64,000 nucleotides of DNA from Leifsonia sp. fls2-241-R2A-40a (GCF_030209575.1 NZ_JARVRS010000001.1:2418001-2482000); one strand, 5' to 3'; shown: positions 35,967 to 45,005, numbered from the stretch's first letter. Program-made: numbers and translations. The notes: generated from the sequence alone by a model not told the origin.

Positions 35967-37130
35967 TCAGGCGCGCGCCGCGCGCGCCCGCCGGCGCGCC
36001 GACACCTCGGCGTGCGGGATCACGTAGCCCAGCGCGACGACCGCGCACGCGACCGTCGCCGCCGCCGGGACCACCACGCCGATCGGCACCAGCAGCAGCG
36101 ACAGCACCACCGCAGGCACGCCCCACCGCAGCACGACCGGCCACGGGTCGCCGTACCGGCGCGAGATCGCCGCGTTCGTCGCGTAGTAGAGGGCGATCCC
36201 TCCGCCGAGGCACACGGCGAGCGCGGGCGGCAGCGGCTCGAACGGATGCGCGATCGCCTCGGCGAGCGCAGCGGACACCGCGGTCACCCCGGCGAGCAGC
36301 ACGAACGGCAGGAAGGCGACCGTGTCCCGGATGCCGCGCACGTCCCGCCGCTCACGCAGCCGCACCAGCCCGGCCTGCATCGCATCAACCCCGAACAAGA
36401 AGAAGGACCACGCGAGGAGGGCGACCGTCACGAGCCCGAGGAACCCCACGACGCCCGCCGCGACCGTCCACGCCTCCGACACCGCCGCGACCATGCTGAG
36501 CACCGACTCGCCGAGCACGATGATGACGAGCAGGCCGAAGCGCTCCGACAAGTGCTCGACGTTGAGCGTCTCGAACCGCCCCGACGACCAGCGCGACGCC
36601 GTCGTCACCAGTAGGATCACCTCGAGCGCGATCGCGACCGCCCACAGCACGTACCCGGCCGGCTCCGGCACCCAGATCGACACCAGCCACAGCACCGCCG
36701 TGAACCCGTTGTACGACGAGATGCGGATGCGCGACGCCACGCCGTCGCGCCAGGAGAGCCGCATCCACACCGCCAGCAGCACGATCCGGATGGCGGCGTT
36801 CCCGGCCGCGAACAGCCATGCGCGCTCGCCGATCGCCTCGGGGGCGGCGACCGCCATCGCCCCGACCGCGAACATCGCCGCGAGCATCACCAGCGACAGT
36901 CCGCGACGGGTGAGTTGGGGCGAGACGTCGACGACGAACGTCAGGTTGGCCCACGACCACCAGACCGCGGCGAAGAGCGCCAGGAACACACCGATGGCCG
37001 CGAATCCGGGATGCGCGTGCAGACCGTGCGCGAGCTGGCCGACGAGCGCGACGAAGATCAGGTCGAAGAACAGCTCCATCCAGTCGGCCCGCGAGGGGTC
37101 GCGATCGCTGACGGGGAGCCGGATGGTCAT
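35967..37130 (-). CDS. Low-temperature-requirement protein A (LtrA) family membrane protein
   Basis: A 387-residue polytopic protein with about ten hydrophobic helices and the family signatures DWMELFFDLIFVALVGQLAHG near the N-terminus and ERFGLLVIIVLGESVL in the middle. LtrA proteins are widespread and functionally obscure; the name comes from Listeria cold growth. The ATG overlaps the stop of the Lrp-type regulator gene (ATGA). Confidence 0.88.
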   Translation of the reverse strand: MTIRLPVSDRDPSRADWMELFFDLIFVALVGQLAHGLHAHPGFAAIGVFLALFAAVWWSWANLTFVVDVSPQLTRRGLSLVMLAAMFAVGAMAVAAPEAIGERAWLFAAGNAAIRIVLLAVWMRLSWRDGVASRIRISSYNGFTAVLWLVSIWVPEPAGYVLWAVAIALEVILLVTTASRWSSGRFETLNVEHLSERFGLLVIIVLGESVLSMVAAVSEAWTVAAGVVGFLGLVTVALLAWSFFLFGVDAMQAGLVRLRERRDVRGIRDTVAFLPFVLLAGVTAVSAALAEAIAHPFEPLPPALAVCLGGGIALYYATNAAISRRYGDPWPVVLRWGVPAVVLSLLLVPIGVVVPAAATVACAVVALGYVIPHAEVSARRRARAARA

Positions 37131-37555
37131 CGCTGGTCGTGGTCCTCGAACACCAGCGACGTCTTGGTGTCGCGCACCGACGGGATGCTCGTCAGCTCTT
37201 CCAGCACCACGCGCCGGAGATCCTCGTTGTCACGGGCTCGCACCAGCAGGATGACGTCGAAGTCGCCGCCGGTGAGGGCGAAGTGCTCGACCTCGGGGAT
37301 GCTCTGCAGCCGGTCGCGCAGGTCGTGCCAGGCCGCCTGCTCCACGCGCATGGTCACGTACGCGGACGACGTGCGGCCCGACAGCCGCGGGTCGACCTTC
37401 GCCGTGAAGCCCGTGATCACGCCGTCCGAGACCATCCGCGCGACACGGGCGTAGGCGTTGGCCCGCGAGACGTGGGCGGCCTCCGCGACCGCCGTGATGG
37501 AGGCGCGGCCGTCGGCGCGCAGAGCGTCCAGGATGCGCACGTCGATGTCGTCCAT
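37127..37555 (-). CDS. Lrp/AsnC-family regulator (BkdR-like)
   Basis: A 142-residue regulator: HTH domain (1-60, DVRILDALRADGRASITAVA, HVSRANAYARVARM) and RAM ligand domain (FALTGGDFDVILLVRARD). Lrp-type proteins sense amino acids. It is divergent from a branched-chain-type 2-oxoacid dehydrogenase operon, the standard position for a BkdR-like activator, and co-transcribed with ltrA. Confidence 0.9.
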   Translation of the reverse strand: MDDIDVRILDALRADGRASITAVAEAAHVSRANAYARVARMVSDGVITGFTAKVDPRLSGRTSSAYVTMRVEQAAWHDLRDRLQSIPEVEHFALTGGDFDVILLVRARDNEDLRRVVLEELTSIPSVRDTKTSLVFEDHDQR

Positions 37556-37682
37556 GGTGCTGGACAGTCTGGCACCGAACGAGCCGCCGCGCATCCATTC
37601 GTCTCGACTCCGCGGCACCCGTAGCGCGGGACGTCCGTCGAAGTCATCCTGATGATGAGCGACGTCTTTCAAAGGAGAACGG

Positions 37683-38831
37683 ATGCACGCCGACGCACCG
37701 CTGCGCGCGGACGACCTGCTGCCGGGCGAGACCCCGCTGCGGCTCATCGACCAGGACGGCACGGACGATCCCGCCGGATCCGCCGCGATCGACCCCGCCC
37801 GCCGCCCGGACGCGGACACCCTCCGCGACGGCTACCGTCGGCTGGTGCTCGCCCGCCGCCTCAACGACCAGGCCGACGCGCTCGTGCGTCAGGGCCGGCT
37901 CGCGGTGTACCCGTCGTCGCACGGCCAGGAGGCGTGCGAGATCGCCGCGGCCATGGTGCTGGGCGAGCAGGACTGGATGTTCCCCACCTACCGCGACACC
38001 GTGGCCGTGATCGCCCGCGGCGTCGACCCGTTCGAGGCGTTCGTGCTGCTGCGCGGCGACTGGCACTCCGGCTACGACCCGACCGAGTACCACGTGGCGC
38101 CGCAGGCGACCCCGCTCGCCACCCAGCTGCTGCACGCGGTCGGCTTCGCGCACGCGGCACGGATGCGGGGAGAGGACACCGTCGTGCTCGCGATGTGCGG
38201 CGACGGCGCCACCAGCGAGGGCGACTTCCACGAGGCGCTCAACTTCGCGGCGGTCTTCCACCTCCCGGTCGTCTTCTTGGTGCAGAACAACGGTTTCGCG
38301 ATCTCCGTTCCGCTCAGCCGGCAGACGGCCGCGCCGAGCATCGCGCACAAAGGCGTCGGGTACGGGATGCGCGGCCGGCTGGTCGACGGCAACGACCTCG
38401 CCGCCCTGCTCGCCGTGCTCGGAGAGGCCGTCGACGAAGCGCGCGAGGGCGGCGGTCCGACCCTCGTCGAAGCGGTCACCTACCGGATCAAGTCGCACAC
38501 GAACGCCGACGACGCGACCCGCTACCGCACCCAGGACGAGGTGGAGCCGTGGCTCGCCCGCGACCCGCTGCTGCGGCTGCGCACTTGGCTGACCGCGCAG
38601 GGAGCGCTGACCGACGGTGACGACGCGGAGGCCCACGCCCACGCCGAGCGGGTGGCCGCCGACCTCCGCACGGCGATCAACGCCGATGCGGAGCCGCATC
38701 CCGAGGACCTGTTCGCCCACGTCTACGCCACACCCACGCCGCAGCTGCGCGAGCAGGCGGAGCAGCTCGCCGCCGAACGTGCCGCGGCGCGCACGAGCAC
38801 AGAGACCAGCACAGAGGAGGCCGCACGATGA
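37683..38831 (+). CDS. 2-oxoacid dehydrogenase E1 alpha subunit (branched-chain/pyruvate type)
   Basis: A 382-residue thiamine-diphosphate-dependent decarboxylase subunit. The TPP motif GDGATSEGDFHEALNFA and VQNNGFAIS are intact, with SHGQEACEIAAAM and the phosphorylation-loop-like YRIKSHTNADD. AAAGGAG precedes the ATG. First gene of an overlapping E1alpha-E1beta-E2 operon. With the divergent Lrp-type gene a branched-chain (bkdA) role is more likely than pyruvate. Confidence 0.9.
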   Translation: MHADAPLRADDLLPGETPLRLIDQDGTDDPAGSAAIDPARRPDADTLRDGYRRLVLARRLNDQADALVRQGRLAVYPSSHGQEACEIAAAMVLGEQDWMFPTYRDTVAVIARGVDPFEAFVLLRGDWHSGYDPTEYHVAPQATPLATQLLHAVGFAHAARMRGEDTVVLAMCGDGATSEGDFHEALNFAAVFHLPVVFLVQNNGFAISVPLSRQTAAPSIAHKGVGYGMRGRLVDGNDLAALLAVLGEAVDEAREGGGPTLVEAVTYRIKSHTNADDATRYRTQDEVEPWLARDPLLRLRTWLTAQGALTDGDDAEAHAHAERVAADLRTAINADAEPHPEDLFAHVYATPTPQLREQAEQLAAERAAARTSTETSTEEAAR

Positions 38832-39892
38832 CCCTCATGCACGACGCACCCGCCGACCGGGACGCCGACTCCGCCGCTGCGCGCACCGCCGCGCCCGCCG
38901 CATCCACCGCCCCCGTCACCATGACGATGGCGCAGGCGCTCAACCGAGCCCTAGCCGATGCGCTCGCCGCCGACCCGTCCGTGCTGGTCTTCGGCGAGGA
39001 TGTCGGAACCCTCGGCGGCGTCTTCCGCATCACCGACGGACTGACCGCGCGCTTCGGCGAGGACCGCTGCTTCGACACCCCGCTCGCCGAGGCCGGCATC
39101 GTCGGCACCGCGGTCGGCATGGCCATGAACGGGATGCGCCCGGTCGTCGAGATGCAGTTCGACGCGTTCGCGTACCCCGCCTTCGAGCAGATCGTGGATC
39201 ACGTCGCCAAGATGGGCAACCGCACCCGCGGCCGGATGCGCCTGCCGATGGTCGTGCGCATCCCCTACGCGGGCGGGATCGGCGGGGTGGAGCACCACTC
39301 CGACTCGTCGGAGGCGTACTACGTGCACACTCCCGGCCTCACGGTGGTCTCGCCGACGACGCCGCAGGACGCGTACGGCCTGCTGCGCGCCGCGATCGCG
39401 CATCCCGACCCGGTCGTCTTCCTCGAACCCAAGAAGCTGTACTGGACGAGCGGCGACGTGGACACCTCCGCCCCACTGCCCGAGATCGGTCGCGCGCGCG
39501 TCGCGCGGGAGGGCACCGACGCCACGCTGATCGCGTACGGACCCTCGGTACCCGTCGCGCTCGCCGCGGCGGAGGCCGCGGCCGAGGAGGGACGCAGCAT
39601 CGGCGTGATCGACCTGCGCTCGCTGGTGCCGTTCGACGACGAGACCGTCTGCGCCGCCGTCCGCCGGACCGGCCGCGCGGTCGTCATCGCGGAGGCTCCC
39701 GGCTTCGCCAGCATGGCCGCGGAGATCGCGGCCCGCGTCTCGGAGCGCTGCTTCCACCACCTCCTCGCGCCGGTGCGCCGGGTGACCGGCTTCGACACCC
39801 CGTTCGCGCCGCCGAAGCTCGAGCGGTTCTACCTGCCCGATGTCGACCGGGTGCTGGATGCGGTGGATGCGCTGCAGTGGGAGGACGCATGA
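38828..39892 (+). CDS. 2-oxoacid dehydrogenase E1 beta subunit
   Basis: A 354-residue transketolase-like beta subunit with FGEDVGTLGGVFRIT, the substrate pocket EMQFDAFAYPAFEQIVDHVAK, GVEHHSDSSEAYY and the C-terminal FDTPFAPPKLE. A roughly 30-residue Ala/Thr-rich N-terminus precedes the family start MTMAQALNRAL. It overlaps both neighbours by ATGA, consistent with a stoichiometric complex. Confidence 0.92.
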   Translation: MTLMHDAPADRDADSAAARTAAPAASTAPVTMTMAQALNRALADALAADPSVLVFGEDVGTLGGVFRITDGLTARFGEDRCFDTPLAEAGIVGTAVGMAMNGMRPVVEMQFDAFAYPAFEQIVDHVAKMGNRTRGRMRLPMVVRIPYAGGIGGVEHHSDSSEAYYVHTPGLTVVSPTTPQDAYGLLRAAIAHPDPVVFLEPKKLYWTSGDVDTSAPLPEIGRARVAREGTDATLIAYGPSVPVALAAAEAAAEEGRSIGVIDLRSLVPFDDETVCAAVRRTGRAVVIAEAPGFASMAAEIAARVSERCFHHLLAPVRRVTGFDTPFAPPKLERFYLPDVDRVLDAVDALQWEDA

Positions 39893-41259
39893 CCGCGCGG
39901 GTCTTCACCCTGCCGGACCTCGGCGAGGGTCTCACCGACGCGGAGCTGGTCCACTGGCTGGTCGCCGTCGGCGACACGGTCACGACCGACCAGCCGATCG
40001 CCGAGGTCGAGACCGCGAAGTCGGTGGTCGAGGTGCCGTCCCCGTACGCCGGCCGCGTGGCCGCGCTGCACGGCGAGGAGGGCGACGCCATCCTCGTCGG
40101 GGCGCCGCTGATCGAGGTCGAGGAGGAAGCTGCGGAGGCGGTGGAGGCGGCGGTCGCCGCCGAAGCGCCGAACGCTGCGTCGAGTGGGTCCGGTCAGGTG
40201 CTGGTCGGCTACGGCACGACGACGCACGCCGGCCGCCGCGCCCGCGTGTCCCGCGCATCGACCCTCACGGCTGAGCGCCCGCCTGCGGCGTCGCCTGCGG
40301 CCGCGCCCGCTGCGCCGGCCGTGGCGTCCTCCCGGGTGGTGCCGGTCGTCTCACCCGTAGTCCGCACTCTCGCCCGCAGCCACGGCATCGATCTCGCGAC
40401 GCTGCGGCCCAGCCGCCCGGACGGCGTGGTCACGCGCAAAGATGTCGAGGCCGCCTTCGCGACCGCACCGACCTCGCACGTCGCCGCATCTCCGTCCGCT
40501 CCCGCGGAAGCTCCGCCCTCCGGCACCGACCAGCGCACCGGCCTCGCCGTCCGCGACAGCGTCCCGTTCTCGCGCCTGCGCCGCACGGTGGCCGAGACGA
40601 TGACGCGCAGCCGCTCCGAGATCCCCGAGGCGACCGTGTGGGTGGATGTGGACGCCACCGACCTCTGGGACGGCCGCCGCCGCCTCGCCGGCTCCGGCCG
40701 CGCCCCGTCGTTCCTCGCGTTCGTCGCCCGGTTCGCGCTCGCGGCGCTCGCGCGGCATCCCGAACTCGCGGGACGCGTCGCGCCCGACGGCACCGGGCTC
40801 GTCACCTTCGACGGCGTCAACCTCGGCTTCGCCGCCGACACCGACCGCGGGCTGCTCGTCCCGGTGGTCCGCCGAGCCGATCGGCTGTCCGTCCGCGAGC
40901 TCGACGCCGAACTCGACCGCCTGGCCCGCGCCGCGCGGGAGGGGACGCTCCCGCCCGCCGACCTCGCCGGCTCCACCTTCACGATCAACAACTACGGCAG
41001 CCTCGGCGTCGACGGCAGCGCGGCGATCATCAACCACCCCGAGGTCGCCATCCTCGGCCTCGGCCGAGCCATCGAACGGCCGTGGGTCGTGGACGGCGCG
41101 ATCGTGCCCCGCCGCATCCTGCAGCTGTCGCTGGTGTTCGACCACCGGGTGACGGACGGGGGAGTGGCCGCCGGGTTCCTGCGCGAGATCGCGGACGCGA
41201 TCGAGTCGCCGCTCGGGTACCTCGCCGACCTCCCTGGCGGCGCGGAGACCCGAGCGTAG
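39889..41259 (+). CDS. 2-oxoacid dehydrogenase E2 (dihydrolipoyl acyltransferase)
   Basis: A 456-residue E2: one lipoyl domain (1-~78) with modified lysine in VETAKSVVEV, alanine-rich linker, peripheral-subunit-binding domain (about 148-185, VVRTLARSHGIDLATL), second linker, and catalytic acyltransferase domain with FTINNYGSLG and the DHRVTDGG active-site motif. E3 (lipoamide dehydrogenase) is not in the window. The stop TAG is also the first half of a -10 box for the next small gene. Confidence 0.93.
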   Translation: MTARVFTLPDLGEGLTDAELVHWLVAVGDTVTTDQPIAEVETAKSVVEVPSPYAGRVAALHGEEGDAILVGAPLIEVEEEAAEAVEAAVAAEAPNAASSGSGQVLVGYGTTTHAGRRARVSRASTLTAERPPAASPAAAPAAPAVASSRVVPVVSPVVRTLARSHGIDLATLRPSRPDGVVTRKDVEAAFATAPTSHVAASPSAPAEAPPSGTDQRTGLAVRDSVPFSRLRRTVAETMTRSRSEIPEATVWVDVDATDLWDGRRRLAGSGRAPSFLAFVARFALAALARHPELAGRVAPDGTGLVTFDGVNLGFAADTDRGLLVPVVRRADRLSVRELDAELDRLARAAREGTLPPADLAGSTFTINNYGSLGVDGSAAIINHPEVAILGLGRAIERPWVVDGAIVPRRILQLSLVFDHRVTDGGVAAGFLREIADAIESPLGYLADLPGGAETRA

Positions 41260-41262
41260 GGT
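41257..41262 (+). promoter_or_regulatory. -10 box overlapping the E2 stop codon
   Basis: TAGGGT begins with the E2 stop codon TAG and lies 6 nt before the ATG at 41269. Confidence 0.5.
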
Positions 41263-41268
41263 GACGGC

Positions 41269-41391
41269 ATGAGCGACAAGAAGAACGACGACGACTACGA
41301 CCTGAGCGTGGAGAAGGAGGTCGCGCCCGAGGAGAACAGCGACTGGCTTCCTCACCCGGAGCCCACCGACGGCGACGCACCTGCGCCCTGA
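41269..41391 (+). CDS. 40-residue acidic peptide, function unknown
   Basis: The peptide begins MSDKKNDDDYDLSVEKEV and ends in PEPTDGDAPAP; it is strongly acidic and probably disordered. The -10 box 6 nt before the ATG suggests independent leaderless transcription. No homologue is recognised from memory. Confidence 0.5.
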   Translation: MSDKKNDDDYDLSVEKEVAPEENSDWLPHPEPTDGDAPAP

Positions 41392-41408
41392 CCGCCGCCG
41401 GGCGGCCC

Positions 41409-41414
41409 TAGGCT
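41409..41414 (+). promoter_or_regulatory. -10 box of leaderless DMT transporter promoter
   Basis: TAGGCT lies 7 nt before the GTG at 41422; the intervening TGCAGGA is too short and close for a ribosome site. Confidence 0.5.
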
Positions 41415-41421
41415 TGCAGGA

Positions 41422-42372
41422 GTGACACCTCGTTCGTTCCCGCTCTGGCTCGCCCTCGTCATCGCCCTGTTCTGCGGCGCGCTGGTGGCGCTGCAATCCC
41501 GGATCAACGGCGAGCTCGGCAGCCGGCTGGGCGACGGGTTCACCGCGGCCGCGATCTCCTTCGGATCCGGTCTGATCATCCTGACGGTGGCGCTCGCGAT
41601 CGCCCCCGCGGGCCGTCGCGGCCTCGCGCGCATCCGTGAGGCGCTCCGCAGTCGCGCTCTGCGCTGGTGGTACGTCCTTGGCGGAGCGGCCGGCTCGTTC
41701 CTGGTGCTCTCGCAGGGGCTGACCGCCGCCGCGCTCGGCGTCGCGCTGTTCACCGTGGCCGTCGTCGCGGGCCAGACGATCAGCGGGCTCGTCCTCGACC
41801 GCGTAGGCATCGGGCCGGGCGGTCGCCGCCCCCTCACAGCGGCCCGGCTGGTCGGTGCGCTGCTCGCCCTCGTCGCGGTGACCTGGGCGGTGTCGGCGCA
41901 GTTCGGCGGCAGCGCCCCGGTCTGGCTCATGCTGCTGCCGTTCATCGCCGGACTCGGCACGGGCTGGCAGCAGGCCGTCAACGGGCAGGTGCGCTCCGTC
42001 GCCGAGAGCGCCCTCACGGCGACGTTCATCAACTTCGCCGTCGGAAGCACCGTGCTGGTGGTCCTGATGCTCGGACGCTGGGCGGTCGCCGGACTCCCGA
42101 ACGCACTGCCGAGCGAGCCGTGGCTCTACATCGGCGGGTCGCTGGGCTGCGTCTTCATCGGCGTCACCGCGCTCCTCGTGCGCATCACCGGGGTGCTGCT
42201 GCTAGGCCTCGCCACGGTCGCCGGGCAGCTCGCGGCTGCGCTGCTGCTCGACCTGCTGCTCCCGACCGCGGGACACACTCTCGCGTTCTCCACCATCGGA
42301 GGGACGCTGCTCGCGATCGTCGCCGTCGGCATCGCCAGCATTCGCTGGGGCCGGCGACGCGTCCCGGCCTGA
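41422..42372 (+). CDS. DMT-superfamily transporter (DUF606/YdcZ type)
   Basis: A 316-residue protein with ten hydrophobic helices in two similar halves; each half carries the QSRINGELG / QQAVNGQVRS motif typical of DUF606 (DMT_YdcZ) repeats, here fused in one chain. Substrate unknown. GTG start behind a leaderless -10 box. Confidence 0.85.
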   Translation: MTPRSFPLWLALVIALFCGALVALQSRINGELGSRLGDGFTAAAISFGSGLIILTVALAIAPAGRRGLARIREALRSRALRWWYVLGGAAGSFLVLSQGLTAAALGVALFTVAVVAGQTISGLVLDRVGIGPGGRRPLTAARLVGALLALVAVTWAVSAQFGGSAPVWLMLLPFIAGLGTGWQQAVNGQVRSVAESALTATFINFAVGSTVLVVLMLGRWAVAGLPNALPSEPWLYIGGSLGCVFIGVTALLVRITGVLLLGLATVAGQLAAALLLDLLLPTAGHTLAFSTIGGTLLAIVAVGIASIRWGRRRVPA

Positions 42373-42384
42373 GCACGCCGGCGC

Positions 42385-42966
42385 TCAGTCGAGCGTCGTG
42401 AGGAACCGCTCGGGGTCGATCACCTTCCGGTGACCTTCCTTGCTGTCCGCGGGGATGCCGCCGACGTACAGCCAGCCCAGCAGCCGCTCGTTCTTCGCCA
42501 GGCCGTGCATCGTGTGCACCGCCTTCGACCGCGTGTGGTGGCCCGTGCGCCAGATCACACCCCAGCCCGCGTCGTGCAGCAGCAGGCTCAGGATGTGCGC
42601 CACACCCGACGCGACCGCGTCCTGCTCCCAGCCGGGCACTTTCTCGCTCTTCGTGCGGACCGACACGATGGCCAGCAGGAGAGAGGAGCGCAGCGGCTTC
42701 GACGCCAGCTTCTCGGCGTCCGGGCCGCTCAGCCTCGCATCCTTCACGAAAGCGTGCCCGAGCCGGACGCGGGCATCGCCGCGGAGCTCGATGATCCGCC
42801 AGGGATGCAGTGCGCTGTGGTCGGCGACGCGGCCGGCCGCCGCGACCAGCGGCAGCAGCTCCTCGTGCGTCGGCGCCGCCGGGGTCACCCGCGAGTACGA
42901 CCGCCGGGCCGCCACCCGGCCGGGCAGATCCCCGATCGCGGCCGCGCTGCCCGCGCCGTCGGCCAT
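42385..42966 (-). CDS. Nitroreductase-family flavoprotein
   Basis: A 193-residue FMN enzyme with ARRSYSRVTPAAPTHEEL, the flavin-binding ADHSALHPWRII and GWGVIWRTGHHTRSKAV. It could reduce nitro compounds or quinones with NAD(P)H. Its start overlaps the stop of msrB by one base (TGATG), so both belong to one redox-stress operon. Confidence 0.85.
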   Translation of the reverse strand: MADGAGSAAAIGDLPGRVAARRSYSRVTPAAPTHEELLPLVAAAGRVADHSALHPWRIIELRGDARVRLGHAFVKDARLSGPDAEKLASKPLRSSLLLAIVSVRTKSEKVPGWEQDAVASGVAHILSLLLHDAGWGVIWRTGHHTRSKAVHTMHGLAKNERLLGWLYVGGIPADSKEGHRKVIDPERFLTTLD

Positions 42967-43391
42967 CAGGCCTCCGGCGTGAAGTTCAGCGAGATCGAGT
43001 TCATGCAGTAGCGGTCGCCGGTCGGGGTGCCGAAGCCGTCGGGGAAGACGTGGCCCAGGTGCGATCCGCAGCTCGCGCAGCGGACCTCGGTGCGCACCAT
43101 CCCGAGGCTGTTGTCCTCAATCAGGTTCACCGCTTCGGGGCGGATCGACTCGTAGAAACTCGGCCAGCCGCATCCCGAGTCGAACTTCGTCCCGGCCTGG
43201 AACAGCTCGGCACCGCACGCCGCACAGGTGTAGAGGCCGGCGCGGCTCTCGTCGAGCAGCTCGCCGGTCCACGGCCGCTCGGTGCCTGCCTCCCGCAGCA
43301 CCGCGTACTGCTCGGGGCTGAGCTCCTGGCGCCACTCGGCGTCGCTCTTCGCGACCGTGTAGCCGTCCTGGGTGGTGTCGTTCTGTGCCAT
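42966..43391 (-). CDS. msrB: Peptide-methionine (R)-S-oxide reductase MsrB
   Basis: A 141-residue MsrB that repairs methionine-R-sulfoxide. Zinc-ligand pairs CAAC and CASC, GCGWPSFYESI substrate segment, and the catalytic cysteine in RYCMNSISLNF near the C-terminus. All key residues are present. Confidence 0.96.
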   Translation of the reverse strand: MAQNDTTQDGYTVAKSDAEWRQELSPEQYAVLREAGTERPWTGELLDESRAGLYTCAACGAELFQAGTKFDSGCGWPSFYESIRPEAVNLIEDNSLGMVRTEVRCASCGSHLGHVFPDGFGTPTGDRYCMNSISLNFTPEA

Positions 43392-43501
43392 GCCACTCCC
43401 TTTCGTCCTCTCCAGACTAAACGGGGGCGTCCCCTCATCTGTTCCCCGTCTCCTCGTGCGACGTGCCGCGGCGAAACGGGCAACACACAGGGCCAGCGCC
43501 C

Positions 43502-43507
43502 TAGGAT
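43502..43507 (+). promoter_or_regulatory. Possible -10 box of the DUF3263 gene
   Basis: TAGGAT in CCTAGGATGATCC would give a leader of about 60 nt that contains the palindrome CCGGCATGCCGG. No clear -35 was seen. Confidence 0.35.
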
Positions 43508-43573
43508 GATCCGCGAGCGCGGGGCGCGACCGGCATGCCGGCCATCGTCCGGCATCCGTGACGAGGGAAGGCG

Positions 43574-43885
43574 GTGCGCGTGACCCGGTCAGCCGACGGA
43601 CGGCCTTCCGCCGCCCGCGAGTCCTCCGACACGGACCAGCTGAGCGATCGGGATGCCGCGATCCTCGCGTTCGAACGCCAGTGGTGGCGGCACGCCGGAG
43701 CCAAGGAGCAGGCCATCCGCGAGGAGTTCGGTCTCTCGGCGGCTCGGTACTATCAGTTGCTCGGCGCGCTGATCGACCGACCGGCCGCGCTCCGCCACGA
43801 CCCCATGCTCGTCAAGAGGCTGCTGCGGCTGCGCGAGGCGAGGCTGGCCGCACGACACGCACGGACCCTCCCGTCCGGCGACTGA
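43574..43885 (+). CDS. DUF3263 protein
   Basis: A 103-residue actinobacterial protein with LSDRDAAILAFERQWWRHAGAKEQAIREEFGLSAARYYQLLG-type sequence (split here in two motifs: DRDAAILAFERQWWRH and EEFGLSAARYYQLL), characteristic of DUF3263 and reminiscent of a small HTH. GGGAAGG precedes the GTG at 43574; GTG 43580 is an alternative start. It lies 21 bp before the LytR_C gene, a common pairing. Confidence 0.85.
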   Translation: MRVTRSADGRPSAARESSDTDQLSDRDAAILAFERQWWRHAGAKEQAIREEFGLSAARYYQLLGALIDRPAALRHDPMLVKRLLRLREARLAARHARTLPSGD

Positions 43886-43906
43886 CCCCAAGGACCGCAT
43901 CCCCCG

Positions 43907-44464
43907 ATGGCAGAGAAGTTCCCCCGCGACCGGTTCGACGAGATCCCCGACGACCTCCAGCGCATCGGCGCGCACAGGGCGCCCCGCCCGCGGGGCCGCG
44001 CCTGGATCGCTGTGGGCTGGGCCGCGCTGGCCACGATCGTCCTCGTGGGCGCCGGTATCTTCGGACTCTCTGTCGTGAACGGCAACATCTCGTTCCACGG
44101 TCCGTCGGCCACTCCGAGCACGACGGCGGGGACGCCGACACCGACCGCCACACCGACGCCGACGATCGTTCCGACCGTGAACCCGGCGCTCAAGGTGAAT
44201 GTGCTGAACGGCACTGCGACGGAAGGACTGGCGAAGACGGTCGGCGACAAGCTGACCGCGGCCGGATGGACCGTGGCCGCCCTGGCGAACGCCGACAAGA
44301 CCGACCTCGCCGAGACGATCGTGTACTACGGGAACCCCGCCAACCAGGCCGCTGCGCTGGGCGTCGCGCAGTCGCTTCCGGGCGCGACCATCCAGCAGAG
44401 CAACGCGTTCGATGACACCGGCGCCGACATCACCGTCGTGGTCGGCGCGAACTACCAGGGCTGA
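43907..44464 (+). CDS. LytR C-terminal-domain membrane protein
   Basis: A 185-residue protein: cytoplasmic basic N-terminus, one membrane helix (about 31-56, AWIAVGWAALATIVLVGAGI), a Thr-Pro linker (TAGTPTPTATPTPT) and an extracytoplasmic LytR_C domain (about 95-182, KVNVLNGTATEGLAKTVGDK). Such domains accompany cell-wall polymer ligases; this one lacks the LCP catalytic domain. Probably co-transcribed with the DUF3263 gene. Confidence 0.88.
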   Translation: MAEKFPRDRFDEIPDDLQRIGAHRAPRPRGRAWIAVGWAALATIVLVGAGIFGLSVVNGNISFHGPSATPSTTAGTPTPTATPTPTIVPTVNPALKVNVLNGTATEGLAKTVGDKLTAAGWTVAALANADKTDLAETIVYYGNPANQAAALGVAQSLPGATIQQSNAFDDTGADITVVVGANYQG

Positions 44465-44570
44465 GCCCGCGCGCATCCGCCGCATCCCCTGTGTTTCAGG
44501 CGTGTTTAACTTTCGCCTCATTTCGCAATCGATTCACGAAATCGCTGGCGTGGACAGGTATTCCAAGCAT

Positions 44571-44576
44571 TAGGAT
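44571..44576 (+). promoter_or_regulatory. Cold-shock gene -10 box
   Basis: TAGGAT gives a 5' leader of about 50 nt before the csp ATG at 44633. A dyad ATTTCG (44520-44525) / CGAAAT (44537-44542) lies upstream. Confidence 0.4.
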
Positions 44577-44632
44577 CGTGATTCAACGCGCGGCGTCGGA
44601 TCGCGCGAGCGACACAGCAATGGGAGTAATGC

Positions 44633-44836
44633 ATGGCGAACGGGACCGTGAAGTGGTTCAACGCTGAGAAGGGCTACGGCTTCATCACCGTCGAAGGTGG
44701 GGGACAGGACGTTTTCGTTCATTACTCCGCGATTGATATGGCGGGATACAAGGTTCTCGAAGAGGGCCAGCAGGTCGTGTTCGAGGTCGGCTCCGGGCAA
44801 AAGGGCCCGCAGGCCGAGTCGGTGCGGCTGGCCTGA
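44633..44836 (+). CDS. cspA: Cold-shock protein (CspA family)
   Basis: A 67-residue five-stranded RNA-binding protein with RNP1 KGYGFITV and RNP2 VFVHYSAI, and WFNAEKG. It melts RNA structure, typically in the cold or throughout growth. GGGAGT lies before the ATG. It ends in an intrinsic terminator. Confidence 0.95.
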   Translation: MANGTVKWFNAEKGYGFITVEGGGQDVFVHYSAIDMAGYKVLEEGQQVVFEVGSGQKGPQAESVRLA

Positions 44837-44856
44837 CAGCGATAGAGCAAGTACGG

Positions 44857-44884
44857 AGCGCCGTCCCTCGCCAGGGGCGGCGCT
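44857..44884 (+). terminator. Terminator after the cold-shock gene
   Basis: Stem AGCGCCGTCCCT / AGGGGCGGCGCT (12 bp, one G-U) with loop CGCC, then TCGTTGTTCC; 21 nt after the stop. Confidence 0.75.
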
Positions 44885-44978
44885 TCGTTGTTCCTCCGTA
44901 TCGCGTACCTCGGTCGCAGGCTCCCTCGGCGCTGGGGTCGCGGCATCGCTCCGCGCTGCCCCTAGCTCCACCGCGCGC

Positions 44979-45005
44979 CTTGCACTCGATCACCGCGAGT
45001 GCCAG
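44979..45005 (+). promoter_or_regulatory. Second, imperfect CIRCE-like element overlapping the groL promoter
   Basis: CTTGCACTC-N9-GAGTGCCAG keeps the 9-9-9 layout and 7 of 9 bases of each CIRCE arm. It spans a -35/-10 pair: TTGCAC (44980-44985), 17-bp spacer, CAGAAT (45003-45008). Confidence 0.65.

Noticed and set aside
35364-36614. Plus-strand protein with internal repeats across 35.4-36.6 kb
   Set aside because: The apparent protein repeats reflect the DNA repeats; the frame continues into antisense of LtrA and of the thiolase, and several frames are equally open.
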